Shown here: piece after piece, positions 33,358 through 41,195 of the stretch
Numbering within the stretch: position 1 is the stretch's first letter
Layout of the letters: the number at the start of each line of letters is the position of its first letter
NCBI RefSeq assembly: GCF_018069705.1
Contig: NZ_CP072943.1
Coordinates: 947,260 to 1,011,259 of the forward strand
From: Aminithiophilus ramosus
GTDB lineage: Bacteria > Synergistota > Synergistia > Synergistales > Aminithiophilaceae
Length of the DNA: 64,000 bases
Direction: 5' to 3'
Program-made: the position numbers and the translations under genes
Notes under the pieces: model-generated
Told to the model about the DNA's origin: nothing
Databases searched by the model: none
The model's input: the letters and a program-made list of their open reading frames with translations, nothing else

Positions 33358-33949
33358 AGAGGTTTTCAACCTCCCCTCGAGTCAGAGTCAGCCTGAGGGC
33401 CCGCGGAAGGGGGCCTGAATACTCGTCGACCCACTGGTTTCCGTTCAGGAGGGTCACCCTCAGCCCGTCGAGGCCCTGGAGGACGAGCTGCCCCTCTTCG
33501 TCGGCGAGGGCAGCCACGTTGATCTCCGACGGGAGGGCGCCGGGCAGGATCCAGCGCATCAGGGAGTTCTCGTAGGCCCGGCTTCCGCCCAGGCGGTAGA
33601 CGACGGTCCCCGCGGCCCTTCCCTGTCGCAGCGGAGCGACGCTCCAGAAAAGAAGGGCGTCATCGGCCCTGCCCCCGAAGCGATCGTGGCGGACGAGCCG
33701 CACGGCCGGCTCCTTGGGCGGCTGCTGATACTGGCGCATGTCGCCGACGATGCGGGCCGAGGCGAGGCGAAGTCCGGCCTCGGCTCCGAAGGATCCCTCC
33801 AGGTCGCGGAGAACGCCGACGGTGTGGATCAGGGGCGTGAAGGCCGTGACGGCGATCAGCCCCGCCAGGGCCGCGACGACGAGGATCTCGACGAGGGTGA
33901 AGCCCTCACGGAGACGGGCCACCCCGGACTTTCCCGATCGGGTCACCAT
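33329..33949 (-). CDS. gspJ: Type II secretion minor pseudopilin, GspJ-like
   Basis: 206 residues. The prepilin motif REGFTLVEILVVAALAGLIAVTAF follows a basic leader; the C-terminal domain (LRLASARIVGDMRQYQ, LVLQGLDGLRVTLLNGNQW) resembles GspJ in size and layout. It is the first T2SS gene after the O-antigen-ligase-like gene (10-bp gap). The ATG at 33949 has a poor ribosome binding site, so its translation may depend on the upstream gene. Confidence 0.82.
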   Translation of the reverse strand: MVTRSGKSGVARLREGFTLVEILVVAALAGLIAVTAFTPLIHTVGVLRDLEGSFGAEAGLRLASARIVGDMRQYQQPPKEPAVRLVRHDRFGGRADDALLFWSVAPLRQGRAAGTVVYRLGGSRAYENSLMRWILPGALPSEINVAALADEEGQLVLQGLDGLRVTLLNGNQWVDEYSGPLPRALRLTLTRGEVENLYEDWLPQTR

Positions 33950-33959
33950 GGAGACACGG

Positions 33960-35756
33960 TCAGGGCGTCCCCGAGAGGGTCGACGAGGGTCCGATGCGGT
34001 AACTGCCCGGCTTGAGGTAGGAAACCGACTCCATGAGCTCCTCTTTTCGCCCCAGACGGCCCTGCCACTTAAGGAGGGCGCGCAGCTCCTGGCTGTGGGG
34101 CTCGCTGCGGAAGACCGTCTCGAGGCGCAGGACGCCGTCCAGGAGAATCTCGCGGTTTTTCGTGATCTCGCCGATGGAGACGAGGTGATGAGCCAGCTGT
34201 TTGGCGGCGATGTCGCGGACGAGAAGATGGTCGTGGGCCTTCTCCAGAAGCTCCCTCCGAGTCTGGGCGCTGCGGCTGCGCATGGCAACGGCAATTTTAC
34301 GGTCTCCGACCATGGAATCAATCATGAGGGCCGATCCGGCCAGGGCGACGACGGTCACCAGTCCACCCAGAGCCCGAAGCGCCCGGGGACGGCAGCGGCT
34401 CCAGGCCGTCTCGACGGGCAGGAGCTCCCTGTTGGCCAGGGCGAAGGCGAGGCTCATCCAGAGGACGTTCTCGATGCGGTGGAAGGGACGGGTCCAGAGG
34501 GCGTCGAACCAGAAGAGGAAGAGAAGGCCGATGGCCCAGAGAGCCGCCGAGGAGAGCTCCTTTTTCCGAGTCAGGGCCCGCAGAAGGGAGAAGAGCCACC
34601 ATCCCCCGAGGCCGACGAGGAAGAGAAAGCCGAAGAGACCGAACTCGCAGAGGAACTGGAGGACTTCGCTGTGGGCCCAGAGGGTGAACTTCCAGTCCCT
34701 GTCGGGGTGGTCGCGGAGCATATCCCTCTGGGCGTCGAGGTAGTTCCACTTGTAGTGGCCCAGCCCCACTCCGGTGAGAGGATGTTTTTTGAACATGGCC
34801 CAGGAGGTGAGCCAGATGGAGTCGCGATGGCCCACGGTCTCGACGTCCCGGACCATCTCGGCAGCCTTTCGGACGAGCTGATGGCCCCTTCCGGCCCCTT
34901 CGGCGGCGAAGAGGGTGGCAGCGAGGATGAGGAGGATCGTCAAGAGGCGCCGGAGTCCCTTTCTGCCGACGAGGCGGCCGTAGACGAGGGAGAGGGCGGC
35001 GAGGCCGACGAAGAAACTCAGGTAGGCCGAGCGGCTCGTCGTGTTCCAGAGCCCCCAGGCGTTGACGGCGAATAAAGCCAGGTTGATCAGGCCCTCCCTC
35101 CGGCTCCCCTCCCGGACGAGGTGGAGGAAGGCGCCGCCGTAGAGGGCGATGGCGATCCAGACGCCGAGCATGTTCTGCTGCCCCGTGTTGCCGATGTAGT
35201 GGCCCGGCGTGGGGAGGATGAAGGGGAAGGGACCGTTGAGCTCCCTGATCTGAAGCTCGGCGAAGAGGACGTTGACGGCGCCGTTGAGGGCGGCGGCCAG
35301 GAGAAAGAGGGAAAGGCGCCTGCCGTCGAAGTCGTGGCGGGCCCAGACGTAGGCGGCCCAGAGGGTGGCCAGGTAGAACCACTCCCGCACCAGGGTGGGA
35401 ATGGAGGTGACGGGGGCCCACAGGGGCTGAAAAGCGGCGTAGAGGAGGAGGAGGAACCAGAGGGCGCCGAAGGGATCCAGCGAAAAGGCCGTCCCTTCGG
35501 GGCCGCGGCGGAGAAGACGCCATCCGACAACGACGGAGAGGAGGGCGACGGGGATCATGGCGAGAAACCATTTCATGAGGTGGAGCGTCTGGAACCAGTA
35601 GGCGCCGGAGAAGAAGAGATTGGGCGCCGTCAGGGCGACGAAGAGCATGCTTTCGAGAAGCCACTCCGGCGCCAGACGGGGGGCGGAAGAGGCGGCCTCT
35701 CCGACGATCGAGGGGGTTTTCACGCTCCCCCTGCCGCCCTTGAACGTTCGGGCCAT
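33960..35756 (-). CDS. O-antigen ligase / PglL-like (Wzy_C superfamily) membrane protein
   Basis: 598 residues: about 11-12 membrane helices and a C-terminal region of about 120 residues. The large periplasmic loop with the conserved segment HRDSIWLTSWAMFKKHPLTG and GLGHYKWNYLDAQRD matches the Wzy_C domain. It then has HSEVLQFLCEFGLFGFL, the usual catalytic-loop environment of O-antigen ligases and O-oligosaccharyltransferases. It may transfer a lipid-linked glycan to lipid A, a surface glycan or a protein; its place directly ahead of pseudopilin genes favours protein glycosylation (inference). It is the first gene of the T2SS run, 7 bp after parB. Confidence 0.8.
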   Translation of the reverse strand: MARTFKGGRGSVKTPSIVGEAASSAPRLAPEWLLESMLFVALTAPNLFFSGAYWFQTLHLMKWFLAMIPVALLSVVVGWRLLRRGPEGTAFSLDPFGALWFLLLLYAAFQPLWAPVTSIPTLVREWFYLATLWAAYVWARHDFDGRRLSLFLLAAALNGAVNVLFAELQIRELNGPFPFILPTPGHYIGNTGQQNMLGVWIAIALYGGAFLHLVREGSRREGLINLALFAVNAWGLWNTTSRSAYLSFFVGLAALSLVYGRLVGRKGLRRLLTILLILAATLFAAEGAGRGHQLVRKAAEMVRDVETVGHRDSIWLTSWAMFKKHPLTGVGLGHYKWNYLDAQRDMLRDHPDRDWKFTLWAHSEVLQFLCEFGLFGFLFLVGLGGWWLFSLLRALTRKKELSSAALWAIGLLFLFWFDALWTRPFHRIENVLWMSLAFALANRELLPVETAWSRCRPRALRALGGLVTVVALAGSALMIDSMVGDRKIAVAMRSRSAQTRRELLEKAHDHLLVRDIAAKQLAHHLVSIGEITKNREILLDGVLRLETVFRSEPHSQELRALLKWQGRLGRKEELMESVSYLKPGSYRIGPSSTLSGTP

Positions 35757-35763
35757 CGGACCT

Positions 35764-36732
35764 TCACGACCTTTCCTCGGCCTCGGGGCCGTGACTGTGA
35801 AGCGCCATGCGGATTTCGACGACGCGCTCCCTCTGCCCCTCTTCGCGGACCTTCCACTGCACGGACCGTCCCGAGGAACGAGCCCTTTCGACGAGGTCGG
35901 CCAGAGCCTTCAGGAAACCGTCGTCGTCGACAGGTGGAGAGACCTCGGGAGAGGGTCTTCGTTTCCGGGACTTGGAGAGGGGCTCCGTCCTCCTCTCTTC
36001 CTTCGGTTCCTCCCTGGGCGTCTCGGCCTCGGCGGGCGCCGTCTCCTCGGCGACGAGGCCCTCCAGCTCGCGGACGCGCAGCCCCTCGTCGACGGCCCTG
36101 CGGGCCAGGTCGATCTGACGCTCCGCCGGCAAGGGAAGAAGGGCCCGGGCCTGGCGCTCCGAAAGCCGTCCCGAGACGATCAGATCGAGGACGGGCTCGG
36201 GAAGACGAAGGAGGCGGAGCTTGTTGGCGATGGCCCCCTGCGAGCGGCCCAGCCTGCGGGCCAGTTCGATCTGGCTCCAGCCCGTCCGCTCCATGATGCC
36301 GCTGTAGGAGCGCGCCTCTTCGGCCGCCGAGAGGTCTCGGCGCTGAAGGTTCTCGACGAGGGCCAGGACCTGCTGCGTCGCCTCGTCGGCCTCGGTGACG
36401 ACGGCGGGAATGGTCTTCCATCCCGCCCTTTCGCAGGCCCGAAGGCGGCGCTCTCCGGCGATGAGCTCGAAGGCGCCGGAGCCGAGGCGGCGGACGACGA
36501 CGGGCTGAATGAGGCCGAAGGAACGGATCGACTGGGCCAGCTCCTCCAGTTCCTCTTCGTCGAAATGCTGTCGGGGCTGGAAGGGGTTGGGCCGGAGGGC
36601 CTCGATAGGCACTTCGACGAAGCGGGCCGCCTCGGCGTCGGCCTCGCCCGAGACGGTTTTGGGAACCTCCTTCCGCGCCGGCGGCGAGGCGTTGAGGAAA
36701 CGGGCCACATCCCATTCGTAACGGCTACCCAA
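35764..36732 (-). CDS. parB: ParB/Spo0J family chromosome partitioning protein
   Basis: 322 residues. The N-terminal CTPase domain shows RPNPFQPRQHFDEEELEELAQSI and GAFELIAGERRLRACERAGW (box II). It is followed by the helix-turn-helix (GWSQIELARRLGRSQGAIANKL), an acidic variable linker and a C-terminal dimerisation domain. It binds parS sites and spreads to organise the chromosome. No parA is next to it and no consensus parS palindrome was seen nearby. Located between dnaB (24-bp gap) and the O-antigen-ligase-like gene. Confidence 0.93.
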   Translation of the reverse strand: MGSRYEWDVARFLNASPPARKEVPKTVSGEADAEAARFVEVPIEALRPNPFQPRQHFDEEELEELAQSIRSFGLIQPVVVRRLGSGAFELIAGERRLRACERAGWKTIPAVVTEADEATQQVLALVENLQRRDLSAAEEARSYSGIMERTGWSQIELARRLGRSQGAIANKLRLLRLPEPVLDLIVSGRLSERQARALLPLPAERQIDLARRAVDEGLRVRELEGLVAEETAPAEAETPREEPKEERRTEPLSKSRKRRPSPEVSPPVDDDGFLKALADLVERARSSGRSVQWKVREEGQRERVVEIRMALHSHGPEAEERS

Positions 36733-36756
36733 GGGGCTCCCTTCCTTCCCTGTCGA

Positions 36757-38103
36757 TCAGCGGCGGCTGTAGATCTGGTCGGCGTTGACGAAGCGGGCGA
36801 ATTCGCGCAGAAAGACGAGGTGGACCGTCCCCGTCGGGCCGTTGCGGTGCTTGGCGACGATGATCTCGGCGGCGTTGTCCGTCTCCTCGGCCGTCGTGGC
36901 GTTGTAGTAGCCGCCGCGGTAGAGGAGGATGACGAGGTCGGCGTCCTGCTCGATGGCACCGCTGTCGCGGAGGTCGGAGAGCATGGGGCGCTTGTCGTTG
37001 CGCGACTCGACGGCCCGCGAGAGCTGGGAGAGGGCGACGACGGGAACTTCCAGTTCGCGGGCGACGGCCTTGAGGGCCCGCGAGATTTCGGCCACCTCCT
37101 GCTGTTTGCTCTCGACGCGTTTGGCCATGGACATGAGCTGGAGGTAGTCGACGACGACGAGCCCAAGCTCGGGATAGAGAGCCTTGAAGCGGCGGCAGCG
37201 GGCCCGAAGCTCCAGCGTGGAGAGGACGGAGCTGTCGTCGATGTAGAGGGGGGCCTGGGCGAGGACACCGGCGGCCTCGGCCAGGGACTCCCAAGCCGTC
37301 TCGTGAAAGGAGCCCGTCCGCAGGTCGTGGATGTTGATGCGGGCCTCGGCGCCCAAAAGGCGCTGGACGAGCTGTTCGGCCCCCATTTCGAGGCTGAAGA
37401 CGAGGACGGGGACCTTCTTGCGGACGGCCGCGTACTGGGCGATGTTGAGGGCGAGGGCCGTCTTGCCCATGGAGGGACGGGCGGCGACGATGTTGAGGCT
37501 TCCCGGCTGGAGGCCGCCCGTGAGACGATCGAAGTCGGCGAAGCCCGTCGAGACGCCTGTGACGGCCTCGCCGGCCTGGAACTGGATCTCGATCTGGCGA
37601 AAGGTGGGGCCCAGGACCTCGCCGACGTGGCGGAAGAGGTTCTTCCCCCCCCGCTGGGAGATCTCGAAGACGGCCCGCTCGGCCTCGTCGAGGATCTCGT
37701 CGACGTCGCGGTCCTCGGCGTAGCCGAGACGGACGATGTCGCTGCCCACCTGGATGAGGCGGCGATGGACGCTCTTGTCCCTGACGATGGCCACATGATA
37801 CTCCACGTTGGCCACGGTCGTCACCGAATCGACGAGCTCGGCCAGGAAGGGCTGTCCCCCCAGCTCGTCGAGAATCCCCTTGCGGCTCGCCTCTTCCATG
37901 AAGGTCAGGGGATCGACGGGACGATCCTTCTGAGCCAGATCGACCATGATATCGAAGGCCCGCCTGTGACGGAGGTCGTAGAAATCTTCGGTCTGGAGGG
38001 TTTCGGTCACGAAAAGGAGACCGTCCTTATCCAGGAGCGAGGCTCCCAGGACGGCCCTTTCGGCTTCCAGATTGTGGGGCGGGACTCTGAGAGGTTCGGC
38101 CAA
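36757..38103 (-). CDS. dnaB: Replicative DNA helicase DnaB
   Basis: 448 residues: N-terminal DnaG-binding domain (PPHNLEAERAVLGA) and C-terminal RecA-like helicase with Walker A ARPSMGKTA (208-216), Walker B VVVDYLQLMS and the arginine-finger region SQLSRAVE. It unwinds DNA at the replication fork. The gene follows rplI after 1 bp and precedes parB, the common rplI-dnaB arrangement. Full length, no intein. Confidence 0.97.
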   Translation of the reverse strand: MAEPLRVPPHNLEAERAVLGASLLDKDGLLFVTETLQTEDFYDLRHRRAFDIMVDLAQKDRPVDPLTFMEEASRKGILDELGGQPFLAELVDSVTTVANVEYHVAIVRDKSVHRRLIQVGSDIVRLGYAEDRDVDEILDEAERAVFEISQRGGKNLFRHVGEVLGPTFRQIEIQFQAGEAVTGVSTGFADFDRLTGGLQPGSLNIVAARPSMGKTALALNIAQYAAVRKKVPVLVFSLEMGAEQLVQRLLGAEARINIHDLRTGSFHETAWESLAEAAGVLAQAPLYIDDSSVLSTLELRARCRRFKALYPELGLVVVDYLQLMSMAKRVESKQQEVAEISRALKAVARELEVPVVALSQLSRAVESRNDKRPMLSDLRDSGAIEQDADLVILLYRGGYYNATTAEETDNAAEIIVAKHRNGPTGTVHLVFLREFARFVNADQIYSRR

Positions 38104-38104
38104 G

Positions 38105-38551
38105 CTAGTCGGCCTCCACCTTGAGGGTCATTTCGACCTCGATGGAGGGGGCGAGGCGGATCCTGAAGGGGAAGATCCCGACCTGGCGAACCGCCTCCTC
38201 GAGACGGATCTCCTTCTTGTCGATCCGAGTCTGAAGCTGGTCGACGAGAGCCGAAGCCATCTGGGCCGTCGTGACGCTTCCGAAGAGCTTGCCTCCCTCT
38301 CCGGCGCTGACTTTCACGACAATCTGTCGACCTTGAAGATGTTTTTTCGTCTCCTCGGCCTGGAGGCGTCCCTTCTCCTGGCGGGCCTCCTTGGCGCCCT
38401 GGAGCTCCTTCCAGAGCTTCAGCCTGCCCGGCGTGGCCTCTTCGGCCAAGCCTCGAGGAAAGAGGTAGTTGCGGCCGTAACCGTCGCTGACCTCGATGAG
38501 TTCTCCTTTTTTGCCCAGCTTGCTCACATCCTGCAACAGAATCACTTTCAT
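38105..38551 (-). CDS. rplI: 50S ribosomal protein bL9
   Basis: 148 residues. The N-terminal RNA-binding domain reads [21 protein letters not shown], then [18 protein letters not shown]; a long helix joins it to the C-terminal domain. A strong GGAGGTGA lies 8 nt before the ATG at 38551. Eight bases separate it from the yybS-like gene and one base from dnaB. Confidence 0.97.
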   Translation of the reverse strand: MKVILLQDVSKLGKKGELIEVSDGYGRNYLFPRGLAEEATPGRLKLWKELQGAKEARQEKGRLQAEETKKHLQGRQIVVKVSAGEGGKLFGSVTTAQMASALVDQLQTRIDKKEIRLEEAVRQVGIFPFRIRLAPSIEVEMTLKVEAD

Positions 38552-38559
38552 CGCACCGG

Positions 38560-39504
38560 TCACCTCCTGAGACGATTCCTCAAATCGTACCAGATGTCGA
38601 CGACACCGAGCACGAGAACGATCTGAGAGAGAAAGGGAACGAAGGCCAGAAGGAAGACGACGGCGTAGCGCAGAGGGGCGACCATCTTCCTTGAGACCAG
38701 ATAAAACCATACCACAGAGAGTCCCTGGAAGAAAAAGAGCATAGAGACGAGGAGGCGCAGGTTGAGGCCCGCCTCGACGGCGAACTCCCCCAGGGAGGGG
38801 CCGAGAAGCTGAAGGCCCATGGAGGCCAGGAGAGCCCAGAAGACGCTTTTGGGAAAACGCCACTGGCTGAAGGCAGGCAACGGAGGAAGGCTGAAGCCTC
38901 CCAGCCGCCGGACGATGGCGCCGCTGATGACGTAGCTCAGGAAACAGTCCATGGCCGACGCCATGACGAGAAGGGTCGGGAAGATGCGGGGAAGCAGGGC
39001 CACCATGGACCGGAACTGCTCCCTCATCGCCTCGAGGGATTGTGTCGGAAGGCCGACCGTTCCGTAGAGCCGGACGACGCCGTCGAGAGACTCCTCGAGG
39101 GCGGCGCCGTCGAGGCTGAAGGGATTCATTCCCGTCATCTTGATGAGGATGGCCATGAGGGCCAGCTTGCTGGCCAGGGAGATGACGAGGCCATAGAGGA
39201 TGACTTCGGAGCCGCTCTTGCACCGCCGGGCCAGGTAGCCCAGGCCGATGCCGAGGATGCCGAAGCCGAGGAGGAAAAAGAGGGAGGTCACGACGCCGAG
39301 AAGGGCCGCCGTGAGGAGCGTCGCCGTAAAGGTCCCCAGAAGGGCCCGTTTCAGGTCGTGACGGAGACCCAGCACGACAAGAGGGGCCGGGCAGACGAGG
39401 GATACCAGAAGTCCCACGACGGGGAGATAGTGGCTGGCCGCGAAAAGGACGACGGCCAGGGAGACGAGCAGAGAGGCTTCGACAAGGGCCCGCGTCGGTG
39501 ACAT
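38560..39504 (-). CDS. yybS: DUF2232 (YybS-like) membrane protein
   Basis: 314 residues with about eight hydrophobic helices. Family blocks include the N-terminal [22 protein letters not shown] and [19 protein letters not shown], a DUF2232 feature. The function is not known; the gene regularly accompanies rpsR, rplI and dnaB, as here, which hints at growth or envelope physiology. The ATG at 39504 has GGAGG 6 nt upstream; the frame extends nine codons further without support. Confidence 0.85.
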   Translation of the reverse strand: MSPTRALVEASLLVSLAVVLFAASHYLPVVGLLVSLVCPAPLVVLGLRHDLKRALLGTFTATLLTAALLGVVTSLFFLLGFGILGIGLGYLARRCKSGSEVILYGLVISLASKLALMAILIKMTGMNPFSLDGAALEESLDGVVRLYGTVGLPTQSLEAMREQFRSMVALLPRIFPTLLVMASAMDCFLSYVISGAIVRRLGGFSLPPLPAFSQWRFPKSVFWALLASMGLQLLGPSLGEFAVEAGLNLRLLVSMLFFFQGLSVVWFYLVSRKMVAPLRYAVVFLLAFVPFLSQIVLVLGVVDIWYDLRNRLRR

Positions 39505-39575
39505 GACTTTCCTCCTTCGGGACCGTTCCATCTGAAGGGGATCGGGCGCCTTCGAGGGCCCGGGAAGAACAAGAG

Positions 39576-39603
39576 AGCCGAAAGCCCCGAAGGGCCTCCG
39601 GCT
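39576..39603 (-). terminator. Intrinsic terminator after rpsR
   Basis: Minus-strand stem AGCCGGAGGCCC-ttcg-GGGCTTTCGGCT (with G-U pairs) followed by CTCTTGTTCTT. It separates rpsF-ssb-rpsR from the yybS-rplI-dnaB group. A wider 11-bp inverted repeat, CCTTCGAGGGC (from 39549) with its complement near 39661, brackets it. Confidence 0.65.
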
Positions 39604-39698
39604 GCTCCGATGAGAAGGGCGGACCTGCGTCCTCCGAAGGCCGAAGGAAGAATCCCCTCGGCCCTCGAAGGACCCGGGACGAACCTCTCCCCAACCCC

Positions 39699-39932
39699 TC
39701 AGTCGGTGCTGAAGGGCAGCAGGGCCATGATGCGGGCCCGCTTGATGGCCGTCGTCAGCTGGCGCTGGTGTTTGGCACAGTTGCCCGTGACGCGCCGGGG
39801 AAGAATCTTGCCCCGCTCGGAGAGGTACTTGCGGAGACGGTCGAGATCCTTATAGTCCGCATGGGCGACCTTGTCCACGCAGAAGAAACAGACCTTGGGG
39901 CGGCGCTTGCCGCGCCTCTTGTTGAATGCCAC
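39699..39932 (-). CDS. rpsR: 30S ribosomal protein bS18
   Basis: 77 residues. The conserved [15 protein letters not shown] start, [20 protein letters not shown] core and the [19 protein letters not shown] end are unmistakable. The two Cys after the basic N terminus (CFFC), with the later Cys in TGNCAKH, suggest the zinc-binding form. Third gene of rpsF-ssb-rpsR. Confidence 0.98.
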   Translation of the reverse strand: MAFNKRRGKRRPKVCFFCVDKVAHADYKDLDRLRKYLSERGKILPRRVTGNCAKHQRQLTTAIKRARIMALLPFSTD

Positions 39933-39974
39933 GTTCTTTTCCCTCCTACCCTTGCACGACCCACGAGGCCTCCC

Positions 39975-40508
39975 TCAGAAGGGAATGTCGGCCTCCTCCT
40001 CGCCCGAATCTCCGCCTTCGTACTCGGAGATGTCGAGGGGGAAATCGTCTGCGCCCGACTTGGGAAGGGGCTTCTGGAAGCCCCCGTCGCGGAAGCTCCC
40101 CACGTCGGCTCCGCTCCGCGTCGCCCCGCGATCGCCGCCCTCGCCGTAGCTCGAGCCCGAAGCGCCCTCGTCACGGCGCCCGCCCAGGAAGGTGACTCCC
40201 TGGGCCTGGACTTCGGTGACGTAACGCTTCTCGCCCTGAGGCGTCTCGTAGGAGCGGGTGTTGATGCTCCCCTCGATCAGCACGGGACGTCCCTTGCTCA
40301 GGTAGCGCTCGCAGTGTTCGGCCTGGATGCCCCAGACGACGACGGGGATGAAGTCGGTGTGCTCCTGGAGCTCTCCGTTACTCCCCTTCCAGCTTCGTCC
40401 CACGGCCACGGTGAAGCGCGCGTAGGCTTTGTTGGCCGCCGTGTAACGGATCTCGGGGTCACGCGTCAGATTGCCCATGAGGACGACCTTGTTGAAACCT
40501 CGTGCCAA
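39975..40508 (-). CDS. ssb: Single-stranded DNA-binding protein
   Basis: 177 residues. The OB-fold covers the first 110 (FNKVVLMGNLTRDPEIRYT, FIPVVVWGIQAEHCERYL, LIEGSINTRSYE). A Gly/Ser-rich linker follows and the acidic tip ends in ADIPF, which recruits replication and repair proteins. A TTG start at 40508 is preferred because GGGAGG lies 8 nt upstream; the GTG at 40517 sits on that signal. Between rpsF and rpsR as in most bacteria. Confidence 0.96.
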   Translation of the reverse strand: MARGFNKVVLMGNLTRDPEIRYTAANKAYARFTVAVGRSWKGSNGELQEHTDFIPVVVWGIQAEHCERYLSKGRPVLIEGSINTRSYETPQGEKRYVTEVQAQGVTFLGGRRDEGASGSSYGEGGDRGATRSGADVGSFRDGGFQKPLPKSGADDFPLDISEYEGGDSGEEEADIPF

Positions 40509-40524
40509 TGAACCCACCTCCCGC

Positions 40525-40809
40525 CTATTTCTCGTCGAGCCTGACGACGATGTGACGGATCACGTCGTCGCGAAGCTTGAGCAGGCGATCAAGCTCCTGA
40601 ACCTGAGTGGGATCCATGTCGAGAGTGTAGAGAGTGTAGAATCCGTCTACGATTTTGTCGATGGGGTAGGCCAGACGCCGTTTCCCCCAAATGTCGACCT
40701 TGGCGATCTCTCCGCCAAGACCCCGCACGACCTCGCCCAGAACTTCAACAGTAGCCTTGTGATCTTCGATCTCGGGCTTGAGCAGTACCATCAGCTCGTA
40801 GGGTCGCAC
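40525..40809 (-). CDS. rpsF: 30S ribosomal protein bS6
   Basis: 94 residues from a GTG at 40809 (GGAGG 8 nt upstream). Hallmark blocks are YELMVLLKPEIEDH, VDIWGKRRLAYPIDKIVDGFY and the C-terminal IRHIVVRLDE. Upstream leader RNA forms a candidate S6:S18 autoregulatory structure. First gene of the ribosomal/ssb operon. Confidence 0.97.
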   Translation of the reverse strand: MRPYELMVLLKPEIEDHKATVEVLGEVVRGLGGEIAKVDIWGKRRLAYPIDKIVDGFYTLYTLDMDPTQVQELDRLLKLRDDVIRHIVVRLDEK

Positions 40810-40823
40810 GATTTTCACCTCCT

Positions 40824-40863
40824 CCCTGTGGACTAAGGTCTCTCCTCTTCGGGAGAGACAGGG
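40824..40863 (-). promoter_or_regulatory. Candidate S6:S18 autoregulatory mRNA leader structure
   Basis: In the rpsF leader (minus strand) an outer stem CCCTG/CAGGG encloses a hairpin TCTCTCC-cgaaga-GGAGAGA, with a 10-nt one-sided internal loop on the 3' side. A CCG lies where the hairpin loop opens. The layout (two stems, asymmetric bulge, CCG near the loop, just before rpsF) matches what is known of the RNA that the S6:S18 complex binds. The structure ends next to the ribosome binding site. Confidence 0.5.
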
Positions 40864-40877
40864 ACACACGCTTGAGA

Positions 40878-40906
40878 ATTATACCCGCAGCCGCTCAGGG
40901 GAGCAA
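40878..40906 (-). promoter_or_regulatory. Predicted promoter of the rpsF-ssb-rpsR operon
   Basis: Minus-strand TTGCTC (40901-40906), 17-bp spacer, perfect TATAAT (40878-40883). The -35 region lies inside the 3' end of the ftsB/divIC-like gene. Confidence 0.6.
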
Positions 40907-41194
40907 GGGCTCGTCGGCCGAAACGACCTGGAGACGATAGATCTTCTCGCCGGGCTTGACGAGGTTGAACTGTTCCCGGGCCAGCCGGGCCAATCCCTCC
41001 TGCGTCCCGTAAAAGGAGACCTTCTCCTCCATGTCCTGATTGGTCCGCGACAGACGGACCAGCTCGGCGACCTTTCTGTCCACGGCTCCGCCGAGGCGTG
41101 CCGTCCGCCGGAACTCCGTCACGTAGGCCGCGAAGGTCACGGTGAGGAAGACGACGGCGAAGGTCCAGAGAAGAACCCAGCGGAGGCGGGGCAT
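40895..41194 (-). CDS. FtsB/DivIC-like septum formation initiator protein
   Basis: 99 residues: a short basic cytoplasmic tail, one membrane helix (WVLLWTFAVVFLTVTFAAYV), a coiled coil (VDRKVAELVRLSRTNQDMEEKV) and the short extracytoplasmic end with EGLARLAREQFNLVKPGEKIYRL, diagnostic of DivIC/FtsB. These bitopic proteins form a complex with FtsL and FtsQ/DivIB that activates septal wall synthesis. It lies 1 bp after argS and its 3' end overlaps the rpsF promoter. Confidence 0.85.
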   Translation of the reverse strand: MPRLRWVLLWTFAVVFLTVTFAAYVTEFRRTARLGGAVDRKVAELVRLSRTNQDMEEKVSFYGTQEGLARLAREQFNLVKPGEKIYRLQVVSADEPLLP

Positions 41195-41195
41195 C

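Noticed and set aside
35764..36732. Possible parS sites around parB
   Set aside because: No TGTTTCACGTGAAACA-like palindrome was found; a TTTCACGTTCCACC stretch at 61195 is coding sequence in the Hsp70 gene and not palindromic.
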